Assembly (NCBI GenBank): GCA_964523735.1
Contig: CAZFYZ010000038.1
Span: 1-28,596, forward strand
DNA length: 28,596 bases
Reading direction: 5' to 3'
Source: CAZFYZ01 sp964523735
Lineage (GTDB): Bacteria; Armatimonadota; UBA5829
The position numbers and the translations under genes were made by a program. The notes beneath the pieces are model-generated. The model was not told where the DNA came from, ran no database searches, and worked only from the letters and a program-made list of their open reading frames with translations. Positions 6,872-15,973 of this stretch are shown here, in pieces (position 1 is the stretch's first letter; each line of letters starts with the position of its first letter).

Positions 6872-8962
6872 CTATCTGAGGAACAACATCTCCGCGTATG
6901 TCGGCAGTGGCCAGTCGCGAGCATCCACCAAGGTCTCGAGCTTGTCCGCGGCAGCGCGAACCGCGTTCATCACAGGGACGACTGAGTCTCTGTACTCCTC
7001 CGCAGTCTGCGCTTTGATGATGGTTGCGTCCAGCGATGCGATCGCGGCCTGCAGCTCGCAGGCAAGCTTGGAAACCTCGCCGTAGGCTTGCTCGTGGGCG
7101 CAGGCGCAGAGACCGGCACTCTTGGCCGTTGAGATCGCGCTCAAGAGTTTTCCGGAGTAGGCCAGCACCGCGGGCAGAATCTCACGCCTTGCCATATCAA
7201 GAGTCGTCAGCGCCTCGATGTTGATCTCCTTGCAGTAGCGCTCGAGGAGGATTTCGTGCCGCGCGTGCAGCTCGCCCGCGCTCAGAACGCCGTGTCTTTC
7301 AAACAGCGCCTTCACCTTCTCGTCGGCCATGCAAGACAGCGCGTCCACGCTGTTCGCTGTGTTTGGCAGGCCACGCTTCTCGGCCTCAGCGATCCACTCC
7401 TGCGAGTAGTTGTCGCCGTTGAAGATGATTCTGCCGTGGTCCTTGGCAATCTCTTTCACGATCTCCTGGACCTTGGCGGGCACGTCGTCGGCTTTCTCGA
7501 GCTGATCGGCGAGATCGGCGAGTACATCGGCAACAATGGTGTTCAGCACGAAGCACGGGCCCGCGGTCGACTGGCTGGAGCCCACCATTCTGAACTCGAA
7601 CTTGTTGCCGGTAAATGCGAACGGCGAGGTTCGGTTGCGGTCAGTGGAGTCCGCGGGAATCGGCGGCAGCGTGTTGACACCCAGCTTCAGATGATCGCAC
7701 ACGCTCGATGCGCCGGATATCGCCCCATTGCCGATACAGTTCAGCAAGTCTGTCAACACCTCTCCCAGGAAGATGGAGATAATCGCGGGAGGAGCTTCAT
7801 TTGCCCCCAGCCTGTGATCATTCCCCGCGCATGCTGACGACGCTCGCAGTATCGCTGCGTTCTCGTGGATGGCCCGAACGACCGCGCACAGGAACACCAG
7901 GAACTGCATGTTCTCGTGCGGAGTTCTTCCTGGCTCGAGCAGGTTCATGCCATCATCAGTGGACATACTCCAGTTGTTGTGCTTGCCACTGCCGTTGACG
8001 CCCGCGAACGGCTTCTCATGCAGGAGACAGGCGAATCCGTGGTGGATGGCCACTTTGCGCATGGTTTCCATTGCGATCTGGTTGTGGTCCGTGGCGACAT
8101 TGACCGTCGCGAAGACCGGGGCCATCTCATATTGCGCCGGCGCAACCTCGTTGTGCTGGGTCTTGGCCATGACGCCTAGTTTCCACAGCTCGATGTTGAG
8201 ATCGTCCATGAACGCGGCGACTCGCTCGTGAATAGCGCCAAAGTAATGATCCTCCATCTCCTGACCTTTGGGAGGTGGCGCGCCGAAGAGGGTTCGTCCC
8301 GTCAGAACCAGGTCCATTCTCTTGCGGACAAACTCGGAGTCCACCAGGAAGTACTCCTGCTCCGGTCCAAGGGTCGGTGTGACCCTGACGCTGGTCTCGT
8401 TGCCGAGAACCCGCAGAACACGCAGAGCCTGCTTGTTCAGGGCTTCCATCGAGCGCAGCAGAGGGGTCTTCTTGTCCAGCGCGTCACTGGTATACGAGCA
8501 GAACGCGCTCGGGATGTACATCGTGACCGTCGAGCCGTTCTCCTTGATGAAGACGGGAGACGTGCAGTCCCACGCGGTATAACCCCTGGCCTCGAAGGTG
8601 GCTCTCAGACCGCCCGAGGGGAAGCTAGACGCGTCGGGCTCGCCCTGAATCAGCTCCTTGGCGGAGAACTCCATGAGTGTGCGGCCATCGTTAGTGGGAG
8701 AAATGAATGAATCGTGCTTCTCCGCTGTAACGCCGGTCATAGGCTGAAACCAGTGGCAGAAGTGGGTGGCGCCCTTCTCGATAGCCCAATCCTTCATCGC
8801 GTTCGCCACAACCCCTGCTATCGACGGGTCCAAAGGCTGACCATAGTCCATGGTGGCCTTGATCTGCTTGTAGACATCCTTCGGCAGTCGCTCCCGCATC
8901 GTTGCCTGGTTGAAGACATTTGAGCCGAATATCGAGGTGACCGAGTCTCTTCCGTTATCCAT
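6872..8962 (-). CDS. glnN: Type III glutamine synthetase
   Basis: The 696 residues match the length of GSIII, well above GSI and GSII. The enzyme makes glutamine from glutamate, ammonia and ATP in the cytoplasm as a dodecamer. Visible GSIII blocks include the N-terminal THFCHWFQPMTG (67-77), the active-site GPEQEYFLVD (199-208), HNEVAPAQYEMAPVF (270-284) and EKPFAGVNGSGKHNNWS (316-332), the nucleotide and glutamate pocket. The C-terminal region has the long helical extension of this class. The ATG at 8962 follows AAAGGAG. A long hairpin sits immediately upstream of that site, and a terminator-like hairpin follows the gene, so it is probably monocistronic with its own control. No PII or ammonium-transporter gene is nearby. 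Confidence 0.97.
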   Translation of the reverse strand: MDNGRDSVTSIFGSNVFNQATMRERLPKDVYKQIKATMDYGQPLDPSIAGVVANAMKDWAIEKGATHFCHWFQPMTGVTAEKHDSFISPTNDGRTLMEFSAKELIQGEPDASSFPSGGLRATFEARGYTAWDCTSPVFIKENGSTVTMYIPSAFCSYTSDALDKKTPLLRSMEALNKQALRVLRVLGNETSVRVTPTLGPEQEYFLVDSEFVRKRMDLVLTGRTLFGAPPPKGQEMEDHYFGAIHERVAAFMDDLNIELWKLGVMAKTQHNEVAPAQYEMAPVFATVNVATDHNQIAMETMRKVAIHHGFACLLHEKPFAGVNGSGKHNNWSMSTDDGMNLLEPGRTPHENMQFLVFLCAVVRAIHENAAILRASSACAGNDHRLGANEAPPAIISIFLGEVLTDLLNCIGNGAISGASSVCDHLKLGVNTLPPIPADSTDRNRTSPFAFTGNKFEFRMVGSSQSTAGPCFVLNTIVADVLADLADQLEKADDVPAKVQEIVKEIAKDHGRIIFNGDNYSQEWIAEAEKRGLPNTANSVDALSCMADEKVKALFERHGVLSAGELHARHEILLERYCKEINIEALTTLDMARREILPAVLAYSGKLLSAISTAKSAGLCACAHEQAYGEVSKLACELQAAIASLDATIIKAQTAEEYRDSVVPVMNAVRAAADKLETLVDARDWPLPTYAEMLFLR

Positions 8963-8977
8963 TCACTTCTCCTTTGC

Positions 8978-9011
8978 GAGCGACTCAGCGCGCAAGCGCG
9001 CTTGTTCGCTC
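8978..9011 (-). promoter_or_regulatory. Leader hairpin adjoining the glnN ribosome binding site
   Basis: GAGCGA at 8978-8983 pairs with TCGCTC at 9006-9011. Inside it AGCGCGC (8987-8993) pairs with GCGCGCT (8996-9002) across two bases. The result is a 13-bp hairpin interrupted by one 3x3 internal loop. In the glnN message it lies just upstream of AAAGGAG, so it could modulate translation or RNA stability. It does not resemble the known glutamine riboswitch. Confidence 0.6.
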
Positions 9012-9155
9012 CTCACGAAACTCCGTTCCATTGGGAGTGCACTTACCATAGATTGTCGCCTCAGGATGTTTCCAGCCTGTTACATGCCCATTAAGCTGGT
9101 GTTGCTTTCGGGCTTCAGGGTCGAGAGCGCCAATCTCGTCCGGAATGTCTGGACG

Positions 9156-9890
9156 TCAGTCAGGCACGCTTCCACCCGACAGCCAGTCCTCCAACCGTCT
9201 ATAGTGCGAGGACGCCATCCGCCCTTTCCACCTGCGCGCACCGAGCTTGAGAATGATCCTGCCCCGGCCATCTGCCAGAGGATCGCCTTCGTAATCCCAG
9301 CGCACCTCGTGCTGCTGTGCAAGGCAGAGGTCAGAACCGAACTGCGAGACCATCAGCACTTCGCCATCGAGCAACCCGATCTTCCACCGGCCAAAACGAG
9401 TCACCAGTCCGGCCGTGTCTGTGTCAACAGACGGCCTACGGCGCATCACGCCCCTGATGAGACGGTCGGTCTCCTCAGCAAGACCGGGGTCCACAGTCCG
9501 TATAGCGAGAAAGCGCCGATACTTCCTGTAGAGGAACACACAGACTACGATGACCATGCAGAACAACATCACGAGGAACGCGTGGTCCATGAAATCGTTC
9601 GACCGGAGCTTCCAAGCCGTCCTGGCTGCCATCACGAACCAAACCGCCCATATTGCGCACAGAACTCGCGCCATCCATGCTGCTGGCGATCTGATCATGT
9701 ACACTCCGAAGCCGACGAAGCACAAGCCATAAAGAACATCGCCAACCTTGGGCGACGCACCAGCTGCGACAACTGGAAGGACCAACGACATCCCGCCCAT
9801 CGCGATCATCCAGATCCCGAGCTGGAGAAAGAACCGCCGCATATACCACGCCTCAGCCGCGTTCCACCTGTCTTCCCACCGCACTGTCAA
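9156..9890 (-). CDS. Hypothetical membrane protein with four helices
   Basis: The 244-residue protein is not a family I recognise. It has a short cytoplasmic head rich in Trp and Arg, then about four hydrophobic segments (about 20-45, 50-68, 72-90 and 105-122). A soluble C-terminal half of ~120 residues follows, with a beta-rich stretch (GLVTRFGRWKIGLLDGEVLM ... RGRIILKLG). The start is a TTG at 9890, seven bases after GGGAG; a GTG two codons later is an alternative. The topology resembles small PH-like or integral-membrane sensors, but no motif confirms this. It lies between glnN and the rhamnosidase gene with gaps of 145 to 193 bases, so co-transcription is uncertain. Confidence 0.72.
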   Translation of the reverse strand: MTVRWEDRWNAAEAWYMRRFFLQLGIWMIAMGGMSLVLPVVAAGASPKVGDVLYGLCFVGFGVYMIRSPAAWMARVLCAIWAVWFVMAARTAWKLRSNDFMDHAFLVMLFCMVIVVCVFLYRKYRRFLAIRTVDPGLAEETDRLIRGVMRRRPSVDTDTAGLVTRFGRWKIGLLDGEVLMVSQFGSDLCLAQQHEVRWDYEGDPLADGRGRIILKLGARRWKGRMASSHYRRLEDWLSGGSVPD

Positions 9891-10035
9891 TGAACACTCC
9901 CTTCTCGTACATCAAGCATCGGGGGCACCCTGACCCGGAGCGCATGCCGGACAAGCGGTCGTCCCTGAGTAGATGATGTCTCTCACTCCCATCGCTTGCC
10001 TCTAGTCGCGGACGCCCGCACTCCAAATGGCGTCG

Positions 10036-12702
10036 TCAGCATTTGAAGCTGTAGCTCCCTGACCCGACCCGGTAGACCGCGCGGCCGTCTTGGACTCCCG
10101 CGAACTCGACCCCATCAGACCCAGAGGCGGGCACTTCGCTCTCTGCTACAGAGTCTGGCGATTGGGTCGGCAGGTAGACAGCTGCCGTCGCGTTGGCTGG
10201 AATCTCCACGTCGAGCCTGAGCACGTCGTCAGTCAGCTTCCAACCGCTCTTGATCAGTCCGTACGGCGACACATGCTCGGCTCGCGCCCACGTCAGGTCA
10301 CCGACAGGCTGCGGGCGGATGATGATGTGCTTGAACCCGGGCAAAGCCGGGTCGGGGTTGATGCCGGCGAGGGTCTGGAAGAACCACGCGCTGATGTCGC
10401 CGAACATAATATGGTTCAGGGAGTTCTCGCCTCTCCAATCCTCCCACAGCGTCGTCGCGCCTTGCTCCAGCCAGTGGCCCCAACTGGGGAACGTCCGTTG
10501 GTTGGCGATCCGGTAGGCAACATCGGCACGACCATTGTCCGTAAGCGCGTGCAGGATGTACTTTGTACCGAGGATCCCGCACCAGAGGTGACCATCGCGC
10601 GCCTCGACGTCAGCAACCAGCGCCGCGAGGACCTTGGCCTTATCGTCTCCATCCACAAGGCCCTGGTAGATCGCGGCCGCCATCCCCGTCTGCTCCTCGC
10701 CCTCGAACTTGCCCGTCTTGGGGTTGTAGAACCTGGCGATAAAGGCTTTCCTGATTGCCTCAGCGAGTTCGGCGTAGTAGATTGCCTCATCGGTCTTCTC
10801 AAGCATCGCCGCGACCTGTGACACGATCAGCGTATCCACGAAGTAGTATGCGGTCGAAGTCAGCGCGTAGGGCGTCTTGAACCCCTCCGCGCCACCCTCC
10901 GGCGGGCACCAGTCGCCAAGGCCCCATTCGACAATATCGTCCACAGAATGCGCCGCCACGCACTCGAGATAGAGCTTGAACCGCTCGTAGTGCGCCATCA
11001 GAAGCCGCGAGTCGCCGCGATAAAGCCACATGTAGTAGGGGATCAGCAGAAACGCGCTGTCCCAGGCTGGGCCGTTCCCCCACCCATAGCCGGCGGTATC
11101 GGTCGGGACTATGCCAGGCAGCAATCCATCGTCGTGCTGAACGTCCTCGAAGTCGTCCATCCACTTGGTGTAGCTCGCCTCGGAGCCAAAGTTATAGAGG
11201 CCGGTCTCCGCTGCAAGATGCGCGTCGCCGGTCCAGCCGTTCTTCTCCCGGTGTGGGCAGTCTGTCGGAATTCCGACGAAGTTGCTGAGATATGACCACC
11301 GGGTGCAGCGCTGGATGTCGTTGAAGAGGTCATTGGAGCATTCGAAGCTGCCCCGGCTCTCGAAATCTGTGCTCACCACGCAAGCGGTTAGGCTTTCTCG
11401 GCTTGGTCGGCCTGGGAAACCGGTGATCTGCGCATATCGGAAGCCATGATAGACGAAGCGAGGCTCCCACGTCTCGACAGCCTCCCCCTTGCAGATATAG
11501 GTATCGGTCTGGAACTTGCCGGAGTAGACGAATATCGCATTCCGCTCGTCGATGAGACCTTCATCGGTCAGGCGTTCATCGTAGCGGATCGAGATGGCGG
11601 TCCCAGTAGGGCCGGAGACCTTGAGCCTCCCCCACCCCGCCAGGTTCTGGCCGAAGTCTACCAGAAAGACACCGGGACGGGGTTCAGTGATGGCGACGGG
11701 CTTAACGGTCTTGGTCATGCGGACCGCAAGCGTCCGGCGCGCCTCTAGCTTTCCCTTGGGGCCATCGACAAGGACAACATTCGACCAATCGGAGTCGCTG
11801 TAGCCAGCTGTGTCCCAGCCAGTCTTCTCAAGCCGCGCATCGTAGACCTCGCCGTTGCGGATACCATCGAACACCCGAGGCCCGGTGCTGGTCTTCCATG
11901 TCGCGTCCGTCACGATAGTCTCCGTCGTGCCGTCCGCATACTGGATCTCGAGCTGCATCAGCAGGCGCGGCGGCTTGCGCCAGGGAGCCTGATCGAAGCT
12001 CCAGCAGCAGCGAGTGTGGGCGTTGTAGAACCCGTTGCCTAGTTCGACGCCAATCGCGTTAGCGCCCTGTCTGACATGCTCCGTCACATCGCGCGTGATG
12101 TAGATGACGCGCTTGTCATAGTGCGTGAAGTCGGGCTGGAGCACATCGTCGCTGACGAGCTTACCGTTGATGTGCAGATCGTGGAAACCCAAGCCGCAGA
12201 TATGAGCGGTCGCGTGCTTCACCGGCTTCTCGATGCCGAACTCCTTGCGCAGAAGCGGGCTCGGCACAGTCTGGCTGATGCGCGATTCTGTCTCGGCGTC
12301 TCGCTTCCTGATCTCGGGGCTGATGAATTCCGCAGGGTCGAGTTCAGCACGCGCGCCGATCCATTGAGCTTGCCAATCCGACGGGTCCAGCAAACCCATC
12401 GTCCACAGCGCGGGCTCGCTCCATTGCGACGGCTGATCGTCCCTGTCCCACACGCGAACGTTCCACCGGCAGCGCATACGTGACCTGAGCGGACGGCCTG
12501 CGTACGGCACGAGCACACTCTGGTCCGACGCCACCTTGCCTGTGTCCCAAAGCTCACCATCATCGCTCGTGACGATGATCTGGTAGGCGGTCTGGTGATC
12601 GCCGCGGCGTCGGGACTGTATAAACCAGCTCAGCCGAGGCCGCAGAACGTCAATGCCAAATGGATCGACCAAGTATTCACATCTGAAATTGGTAGGTTTC
12701 AC
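10036..12702 (-). CDS. GH78 alpha-L-rhamnosidase
   Basis: This 888-residue glycosidase removes terminal alpha-L-rhamnose from plant or bacterial glycans. The N-terminal beta-sandwich domains (about 1-400) contain DWQAQWIGA and YDKRVIY. The (alpha/alpha)6 catalytic barrel follows, with TDCPHREKNGWTGDAHL holding the D-x4-E-x6-D pattern (D481, E486, D493), and later HWLEQGATTLWEDW with the second catalytic Glu. A C-terminal beta domain closes the protein. I chose the GTG at 12702 because GAGGAAAG precedes it; an upstream ATG at 12759 would add 19 unconvincing residues. No signal peptide is visible, so it is probably cytoplasmic and acts on imported oligosaccharides. It follows the secreted GH172-type gene on the same strand, 128 bases away. 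Confidence 0.95.
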   Translation of the reverse strand: MKPTNFRCEYLVDPFGIDVLRPRLSWFIQSRRRGDHQTAYQIIVTSDDGELWDTGKVASDQSVLVPYAGRPLRSRMRCRWNVRVWDRDDQPSQWSEPALWTMGLLDPSDWQAQWIGARAELDPAEFISPEIRKRDAETESRISQTVPSPLLRKEFGIEKPVKHATAHICGLGFHDLHINGKLVSDDVLQPDFTHYDKRVIYITRDVTEHVRQGANAIGVELGNGFYNAHTRCCWSFDQAPWRKPPRLLMQLEIQYADGTTETIVTDATWKTSTGPRVFDGIRNGEVYDARLEKTGWDTAGYSDSDWSNVVLVDGPKGKLEARRTLAVRMTKTVKPVAITEPRPGVFLVDFGQNLAGWGRLKVSGPTGTAISIRYDERLTDEGLIDERNAIFVYSGKFQTDTYICKGEAVETWEPRFVYHGFRYAQITGFPGRPSRESLTACVVSTDFESRGSFECSNDLFNDIQRCTRWSYLSNFVGIPTDCPHREKNGWTGDAHLAAETGLYNFGSEASYTKWMDDFEDVQHDDGLLPGIVPTDTAGYGWGNGPAWDSAFLLIPYYMWLYRGDSRLLMAHYERFKLYLECVAAHSVDDIVEWGLGDWCPPEGGAEGFKTPYALTSTAYYFVDTLIVSQVAAMLEKTDEAIYYAELAEAIRKAFIARFYNPKTGKFEGEEQTGMAAAIYQGLVDGDDKAKVLAALVADVEARDGHLWCGILGTKYILHALTDNGRADVAYRIANQRTFPSWGHWLEQGATTLWEDWRGENSLNHIMFGDISAWFFQTLAGINPDPALPGFKHIIIRPQPVGDLTWARAEHVSPYGLIKSGWKLTDDVLRLDVEIPANATAAVYLPTQSPDSVAESEVPASGSDGVEFAGVQDGRAVYRVGSGSYSFKC

Positions 12703-12830
12703 GCGCGCACTTTCCTCACATGTCTTGCACCGTCGCAGGGATTGCCGGTTGCAGTCCACTCATCGTCAAACAGGCTGCCCTCATCGCCCAAGACCGGCGT
12801 CAGCGACACGAGCAGGGGTGATCGCCGAGC

Positions 12831-14855
12831 CTACCTGTAGCTGTACACCCAGTAGTAGTACTCGTCCCATGCGTTGTTCTTGCTGCTCACGAACTCAATC
12901 TTGACTGTTATCGAGGACTTGCTCTTTGTATACGCGGCAGGTATCTCGAAATCCGTATCCTGCCACCTGATCCCGCGATACGTCTTCTCGTAATCGACGC
13001 TATACCAGGGCCGCGTCTTTACCAGAACGCCGTCAACATAGACACGACCCATCTGGCGATTGTTCTCCTTATCGGTGCGCCTGCGCAACCTGACTCCGCG
13101 ATTGGCAGGATCGATGGATGCCGTAAACGTACTGGATCCATCGAAGCTCACGCCACTATCGACTATGGCCGGAGCCTTGAGAAGCACGTTGTTGAACTCT
13201 CCGTCGTACCAGAAGCTGCCGGTCTTGTCCTTCCGGGCTCCAATGACCTGATAGTTGTGCTTTGCCTCCGAAGCGCTGTCGCCAACATCCAGTTCATCGG
13301 TCAGAGCGAGCCCTGGTGATTCCTGGGCATAGTAGAATGTCACGCTCTCCTCGTCACCCACCGTATACATCCCCTCGTGACCCAGTGGTGAGTTAGGACC
13401 GTAGACCTGATGCCCGTGTTTGATGGCTGACTCGAAGAAGTAGTGATCCGGGATGTAGAACCGATAGACGCTCCCGGCGCCTCCGTCGGCTGCGAACGCG
13501 CCAAAGATCGCATGCTGCAGGTCCCTGAGCCCCCAGCCCATGTTGTGATCGTCCTCATAGCCCTCGCCATAGATCTGTGGCGTTCGGCTATCGTCGAAGT
13601 AGGTCCTCTCGTCTTCCTCCATACTGGTGCCGTAGCGCGCTGCCGTGTGCCCAACCACGTGTCCCTTACCATTCGTCCGCAGATAGGTGTAGTCGACGCC
13701 TTCCTTGCGGGGGCGCTCTCTCTCATAGCGGGCGAAGAAGTAACCAGATCCTTTGGGAGGATACTGCCCATTCTGCGACAGGTCATACTGGGTGACAACG
13801 CCGATCGACTTGATGTCGTCCTTGCCTCTGTTCTCGATCTCGATCTTAGCCGACTTCCAGAACGGCATAGGAAAGTAGCAGTACATCCCACTGGGAGAGT
13901 AGCCAAGCAGCAGTGACTTGAAAGAAGCTTCCAGCTTGGTCCTGTAGACCCCGAAGAAAGCGCCCAGCGGCGCCTCCACTTGTGGCTGAGGCTTGCCGTC
14001 CCAGGTTATCTTGATCCACGTGTTGAACAGGACTTCCTCGCTCGGCGGATCGATGCTAACCCGCAGCGAACTGATCGATCCTTGTCCCGTTAGCTCCGGA
14101 AGACTCAGACTTTTGCCCGCCGGCAGATCGGCAGAAGTGCTGGCTTCCTTGTTTCCCTCAGTCTGCTTGGGGTCCTGCCCCAGCCTGGCCGTATCCCAGA
14201 GCGCAAGCAGCTTGCTCTGATCTTGCCCCGGTCTCCAGGATTCCAGTCCGGGATCCTCGCTGAGCGTATGATAGGTGTAGTTGTACCAATGCCAGCGTCC
14301 GGGGGCGTCGGGAATCTTGTCGGCCCGCCCGGTCCAGGGTAGATCAACGGTACCCGGCCCACCCGGCTCTCTGCTCAGAGTAACTTTCAGCCGCTTCTTG
14401 AAGTACATCGGACAGTACATCACACGGAAATCAGACTTGCCATCCACGGCCAGAGGGTAGCGGAATATGCCAAGCGGGTTCTTCTCGCTGAAGAACGTTG
14501 AGACGTCCATATCCACACGAGGCTGCTTCTCATCGTCAAGGTAGTAGCGGACATTGATCCCGTCGCATATTCCCCGCCAGAGGTTGATGTGATGCCGATA
14601 CAGGCAGCCCGGGCCCATCGCGTCGAATATGACCACTTCCCCATCGGACTCCGTATAGAGCGGGAAGTACTGCCAATCGTAGTTGTCTCCGGCTCGATCG
14701 TAGGAGCAGAACTGGTGAGTCTGTATCCCCTCGCGTATCAGCGGCAAATCGCGCACCGAGAAGAATGACTCTGGGCCACCCCAGGCAAGACAGTGACCAC
14801 AAACAAGTGGCAAGACTAATAGCAGGAGCACGTTCAAAACAATCATTCGTTCCAT
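12831..14855 (-). CDS. Secreted DUF2961/GH172-family protein
   Basis: The 674-residue protein has a clear signal peptide (MERMIVLNVLLLLVLPLV, cleavage near residue 25). The DUF2961 fold follows, recognisable from the N-terminal region with FDAMGPGCLYRHHI and YYLDDEKQPRVDM, then FFSEKNPLGIFRYPL, and later PFWKSAKIEIENRG and YNYTYHT. Characterised members of this family (GH172) act on fructofuranosyl or arabinofuranosyl linkages; which applies here is unknown. A C-terminal beta-sandwich module occupies about residues 510-674 and may bind carbohydrate. The ATG at 14855 follows a GGGGGAG site. It is probably exported to the envelope or outside the cell, upstream in function of the cytoplasmic rhamnosidase encoded next to it. 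Confidence 0.88.
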   Translation of the reverse strand: MERMIVLNVLLLLVLPLVCGHCLAWGGPESFFSVRDLPLIREGIQTHQFCSYDRAGDNYDWQYFPLYTESDGEVVIFDAMGPGCLYRHHINLWRGICDGINVRYYLDDEKQPRVDMDVSTFFSEKNPLGIFRYPLAVDGKSDFRVMYCPMYFKKRLKVTLSREPGGPGTVDLPWTGRADKIPDAPGRWHWYNYTYHTLSEDPGLESWRPGQDQSKLLALWDTARLGQDPKQTEGNKEASTSADLPAGKSLSLPELTGQGSISSLRVSIDPPSEEVLFNTWIKITWDGKPQPQVEAPLGAFFGVYRTKLEASFKSLLLGYSPSGMYCYFPMPFWKSAKIEIENRGKDDIKSIGVVTQYDLSQNGQYPPKGSGYFFARYERERPRKEGVDYTYLRTNGKGHVVGHTAARYGTSMEEDERTYFDDSRTPQIYGEGYEDDHNMGWGLRDLQHAIFGAFAADGGAGSVYRFYIPDHYFFESAIKHGHQVYGPNSPLGHEGMYTVGDEESVTFYYAQESPGLALTDELDVGDSASEAKHNYQVIGARKDKTGSFWYDGEFNNVLLKAPAIVDSGVSFDGSSTFTASIDPANRGVRLRRRTDKENNRQMGRVYVDGVLVKTRPWYSVDYEKTYRGIRWQDTDFEIPAAYTKSKSSITVKIEFVSSKNNAWDEYYYWVYSYR

Positions 14856-14903
14856 TCGACTCCCCCTCTGAACCAGTAGCCAGTTGGCCTTGTTGTCTCC
14901 TGA

Positions 14904-15869
14904 CTAGATATCCTCAAACAGGTCGCAGTCAGGATCCTTGGGCACCGCGTCTGGCGTCTTTGCCCCTTCACACAAACCTTGGAACCTGCACCAGCGGCAG
15001 CACCAGCCGCTCTCGTTTACCGGGAAGTCGTCGATACTCGCAGAGCCTACGGCCGGCTCCAGCTCAAGCATCTCGTGAAAGCTCGTTCTCACCAGGTCCG
15101 CGACCCTGTCGACGTCCACTGGAGTCGGCCTGAACTCGTCGATCTCGAGCTTCGGCTGCAGGTAGACCGCTGCAAGCTTGGTCGATGTCGGCTCCCAGCC
15201 CCACTGCCATTGGCCATAGAGCGAGTAGAGAATGAGCTGGTCGCGGTCGTGGATACTGCGCTCGCCGGTCTTCCAGTCGATGATAGTGGGCTCGCCGGTC
15301 TCGTGCGCGAAGTCGATCTTGGCATAGACTTTGATCCCGTCGAGGTCGAATGACGGGAACCCGTCCTCATCAGCGGCTTTCCAGGTCTCCGGCTCGATAG
15401 TCTCTACCTCGTGCCACAGATCGGAGGTAAACAAGTTCTCAACGCAGGCCCAGGCCACCCGCCGGTGCTCGCGGATTCGCTCATCGGCGTCGGGGATCCC
15501 GTAGTAGTGCTCGAGGAGGTTTGTGACATCCTTCATCTTCACGCCCGGCGGGCGGTTGTCGCGGTGCCACATCCGCTTAATGGACTCATTGTAGGCTCGC
15601 CGCATGACCTCCGTGATGCGGCCCTTGGCGTCGTCCAACGCAATCCGCCCGCCGCCTTTCATTGTGGCCAGGGCATCGGCGATGATCTCGTGCACCAGGT
15701 GGCCGCGCATCATCGCGAGCTTCGTGATGCAGCGCATCTCGTAAAGCTTCCACTTCATCTTCTCGTCCTGCATCCAGAAGCGGTGGTAGAAGTACTTCCG
15801 GCGGCAGGTCTCGAAGCGGCCCCTGCTCGAGAACGACCATGACAGGGCTGGCGGCTGGCTGTAGTCCAC
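14904..15869 (-). CDS. PD-(D/E)XK nuclease with Fe-S cysteines (Cas4/AddB-like)
   Basis: The 321-residue RecB-family nuclease starts at GTG 15869, just after AAGGAGG; a TTG at 15887 would put that site inside the gene. The nuclease core shows H60 in RGHLVHE, D186 in YAKIDFA, D198 and K200 in IDWKTG, and the motif-QIL-like DQLILYSLYGQ. Cys22 in RFETCRRKY and the C-terminal CCRWCRFQGLC group (C290/C291, C294, C300) are placed as in the 4Fe-4S cluster of AddB, Cas4 and eukaryotic Dna2. The N-terminal SFSSRGRFETCRRKYFY motif is typical of this class. There are no cas genes, helicase or CRISPR nearby, so a stand-alone repair or processing nuclease is likelier than Cas4. Its partner is not visible. 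Confidence 0.87.
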   Translation of the reverse strand: MDYSQPPALSWSFSSRGRFETCRRKYFYHRFWMQDEKMKWKLYEMRCITKLAMMRGHLVHEIIADALATMKGGGRIALDDAKGRITEVMRRAYNESIKRMWHRDNRPPGVKMKDVTNLLEHYYGIPDADERIREHRRVAWACVENLFTSDLWHEVETIEPETWKAADEDGFPSFDLDGIKVYAKIDFAHETGEPTIIDWKTGERSIHDRDQLILYSLYGQWQWGWEPTSTKLAAVYLQPKLEIDEFRPTPVDVDRVADLVRTSFHEMLELEPAVGSASIDDFPVNESGWCCRWCRFQGLCEGAKTPDAVPKDPDCDLFEDI

Positions 15870-15973
15870 AGGGCCTCCTTGAGGCAATTGCGATTAGGAG
15901 TTATGAGTTACGAATTCAGTAACAGCCTCTGCTTCGACACGTAGGCTCTCAATCCTTGGTCGCCGGCCGAATT

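Noticed and set aside
8910..9893. 327-residue plus-strand open frame covering the glnN start and the membrane protein gene
   Set aside because: It is antisense to two better-supported genes, and its composition (His, Pro, Arg, Cys-rich without structure) is that of a shadow frame.
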